A stretch of DNA of 64,000 bases from Hyphomicrobium sp. (GTDB lineage Bacteria > Pseudomonadota > Alphaproteobacteria > Rhizobiales > Hyphomicrobiaceae): NCBI GenBank assembly GCA_019751875.1, contig JAIEMV010000002.1:545799-609798 (forward strand), written 5' to 3'. Both the position numbers and the translations under genes were made by a program. Positions within the stretch are counted from its first letter, which is position 1; every line of letters starts with the position of its first letter. Below the pieces are notes generated by a model. It was not told where the DNA came from. It worked only from the letters and a program-made list of their open reading frames with translations, and searched no databases. Positions 63,831-64,000 of this stretch are shown in pieces.

Positions 63831-64000
63831 GGCGCGCTGCGACTCTGTTTCAGGTGGCGCGCTGCGACTCCGCTGTCGCGGAGCCGGCCGCAGCGCGCGG
63901 GGGTTCAGGTGGCGCGCTGCGATTCCGCTGTTGCGGAGCCGGCCGCAGCGCGCGGGGGTTCAGGTGGCGCGTTGCGACTCCGCTGTTGCGGAGCCGGCCG
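63831..64000. repeat. Family A repeat array, three copies plus a left half, runs off the window
   Basis: A left half (63832-63847), then copies at 63857-63898 and 63912-63953 with perfect arms GCGCGCTGC/GCAGCGCGC, and a third from 63967 (arm GCGCGTTGC) cut by the window end. Unit length is 55 bp with the 13-nt spacer GGGGGTTCAGGTG. Copy 2 has GATTCC in place of GACTCC, which still contains GANTC. It lies upstream of the L,D-transpeptidase gene. Confidence 0.9.

Overview
The window is chromosomal DNA from a GC-rich alphaproteobacterium, most likely a Hyphomicrobiales member of the Hyphomicrobium/Rhodomicrobium type. The evidence is a split F0 ATP synthase operon with a duplicated b subunit (b and b'), a CcrM-type GANTC methyltransferase, a ChpT phosphotransferase, an EipA/DUF1134 envelope protein, and the gene order smc - DsbA-like - DsbA-like - DciA-like (DUF721) - mutY. 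I saw no rRNA, tRNA, CRISPR array, prophage or insertion sequence. Genes are dense and mostly housekeeping, so most of the unexplained signal sits in the intergenic regions.

Layout. 1-5 kb: thrB (partial) and ispH, a lipoprotein gene, then atpI-atpB-atpE-atpF'-atpF reading leftwards from a clear promoter. 5-12 kb: smc, two overlapping DsbA-like genes, a DUF721 gene and divergent mutY. 12-19 kb: a NarL-type two-component pair, ccrM, a PepSY protein, two membrane proteins and rnhB. 19-29 kb: an ABC-F ATPase, a winged-helix regulator, glyS without glyQ beside it, a Fur-family (Mur-like) regulator divergent from mntH with a palindromic box between them, a YdjM-like protein and a CDF metal exporter. 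28-38 kb: a FecR-domain protein convergent with a CHASE2 adenylate cyclase, a possible hairpin-controlled small gene, prfC, an RNA methyltransferase, bamB, a YfgM-like gene and panB. 38-53 kb: an L,D-transpeptidase with a degenerate second domain, nnrU, unknown genes, eipA, cysQ, chpT with a single-domain response regulator, a FetAB-like exporter, cspA, rlmJ and der. 53-64 kb: holC, an MFS exporter under a TetR regulator, a PRMT-like methyltransferase, lgt, ubiK-ybjN-proC, a second TetR-like gene and a second large L,D-transpeptidase.

Themes. Cell-cycle control (ccrM, chpT, receiver protein, smc), envelope building (two L,D-transpeptidases, BamB, EipA, Lgt, DsbA-like proteins) and metal homeostasis (Mur/MntH, CDF, FetAB) recur.

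The most unusual signal is a family of about 42-nt structured repeats at four intergenic loci (about 5.0, 10.9, 55.3 and 63.9 kb). Each has a constant core, GA-CTCC..GGAG-CCGGCC, enclosed by two 9-nt arms. The arms are unrelated between loci but reverse-complement each other within a copy. Every copy with a left half keeps a GANTC site, the CcrM target. A second, unrelated hairpin array lies between lgt and ubiK. One array of the first family lies inside what looks like a TetR-controlled small-ORF/MFS transcript.
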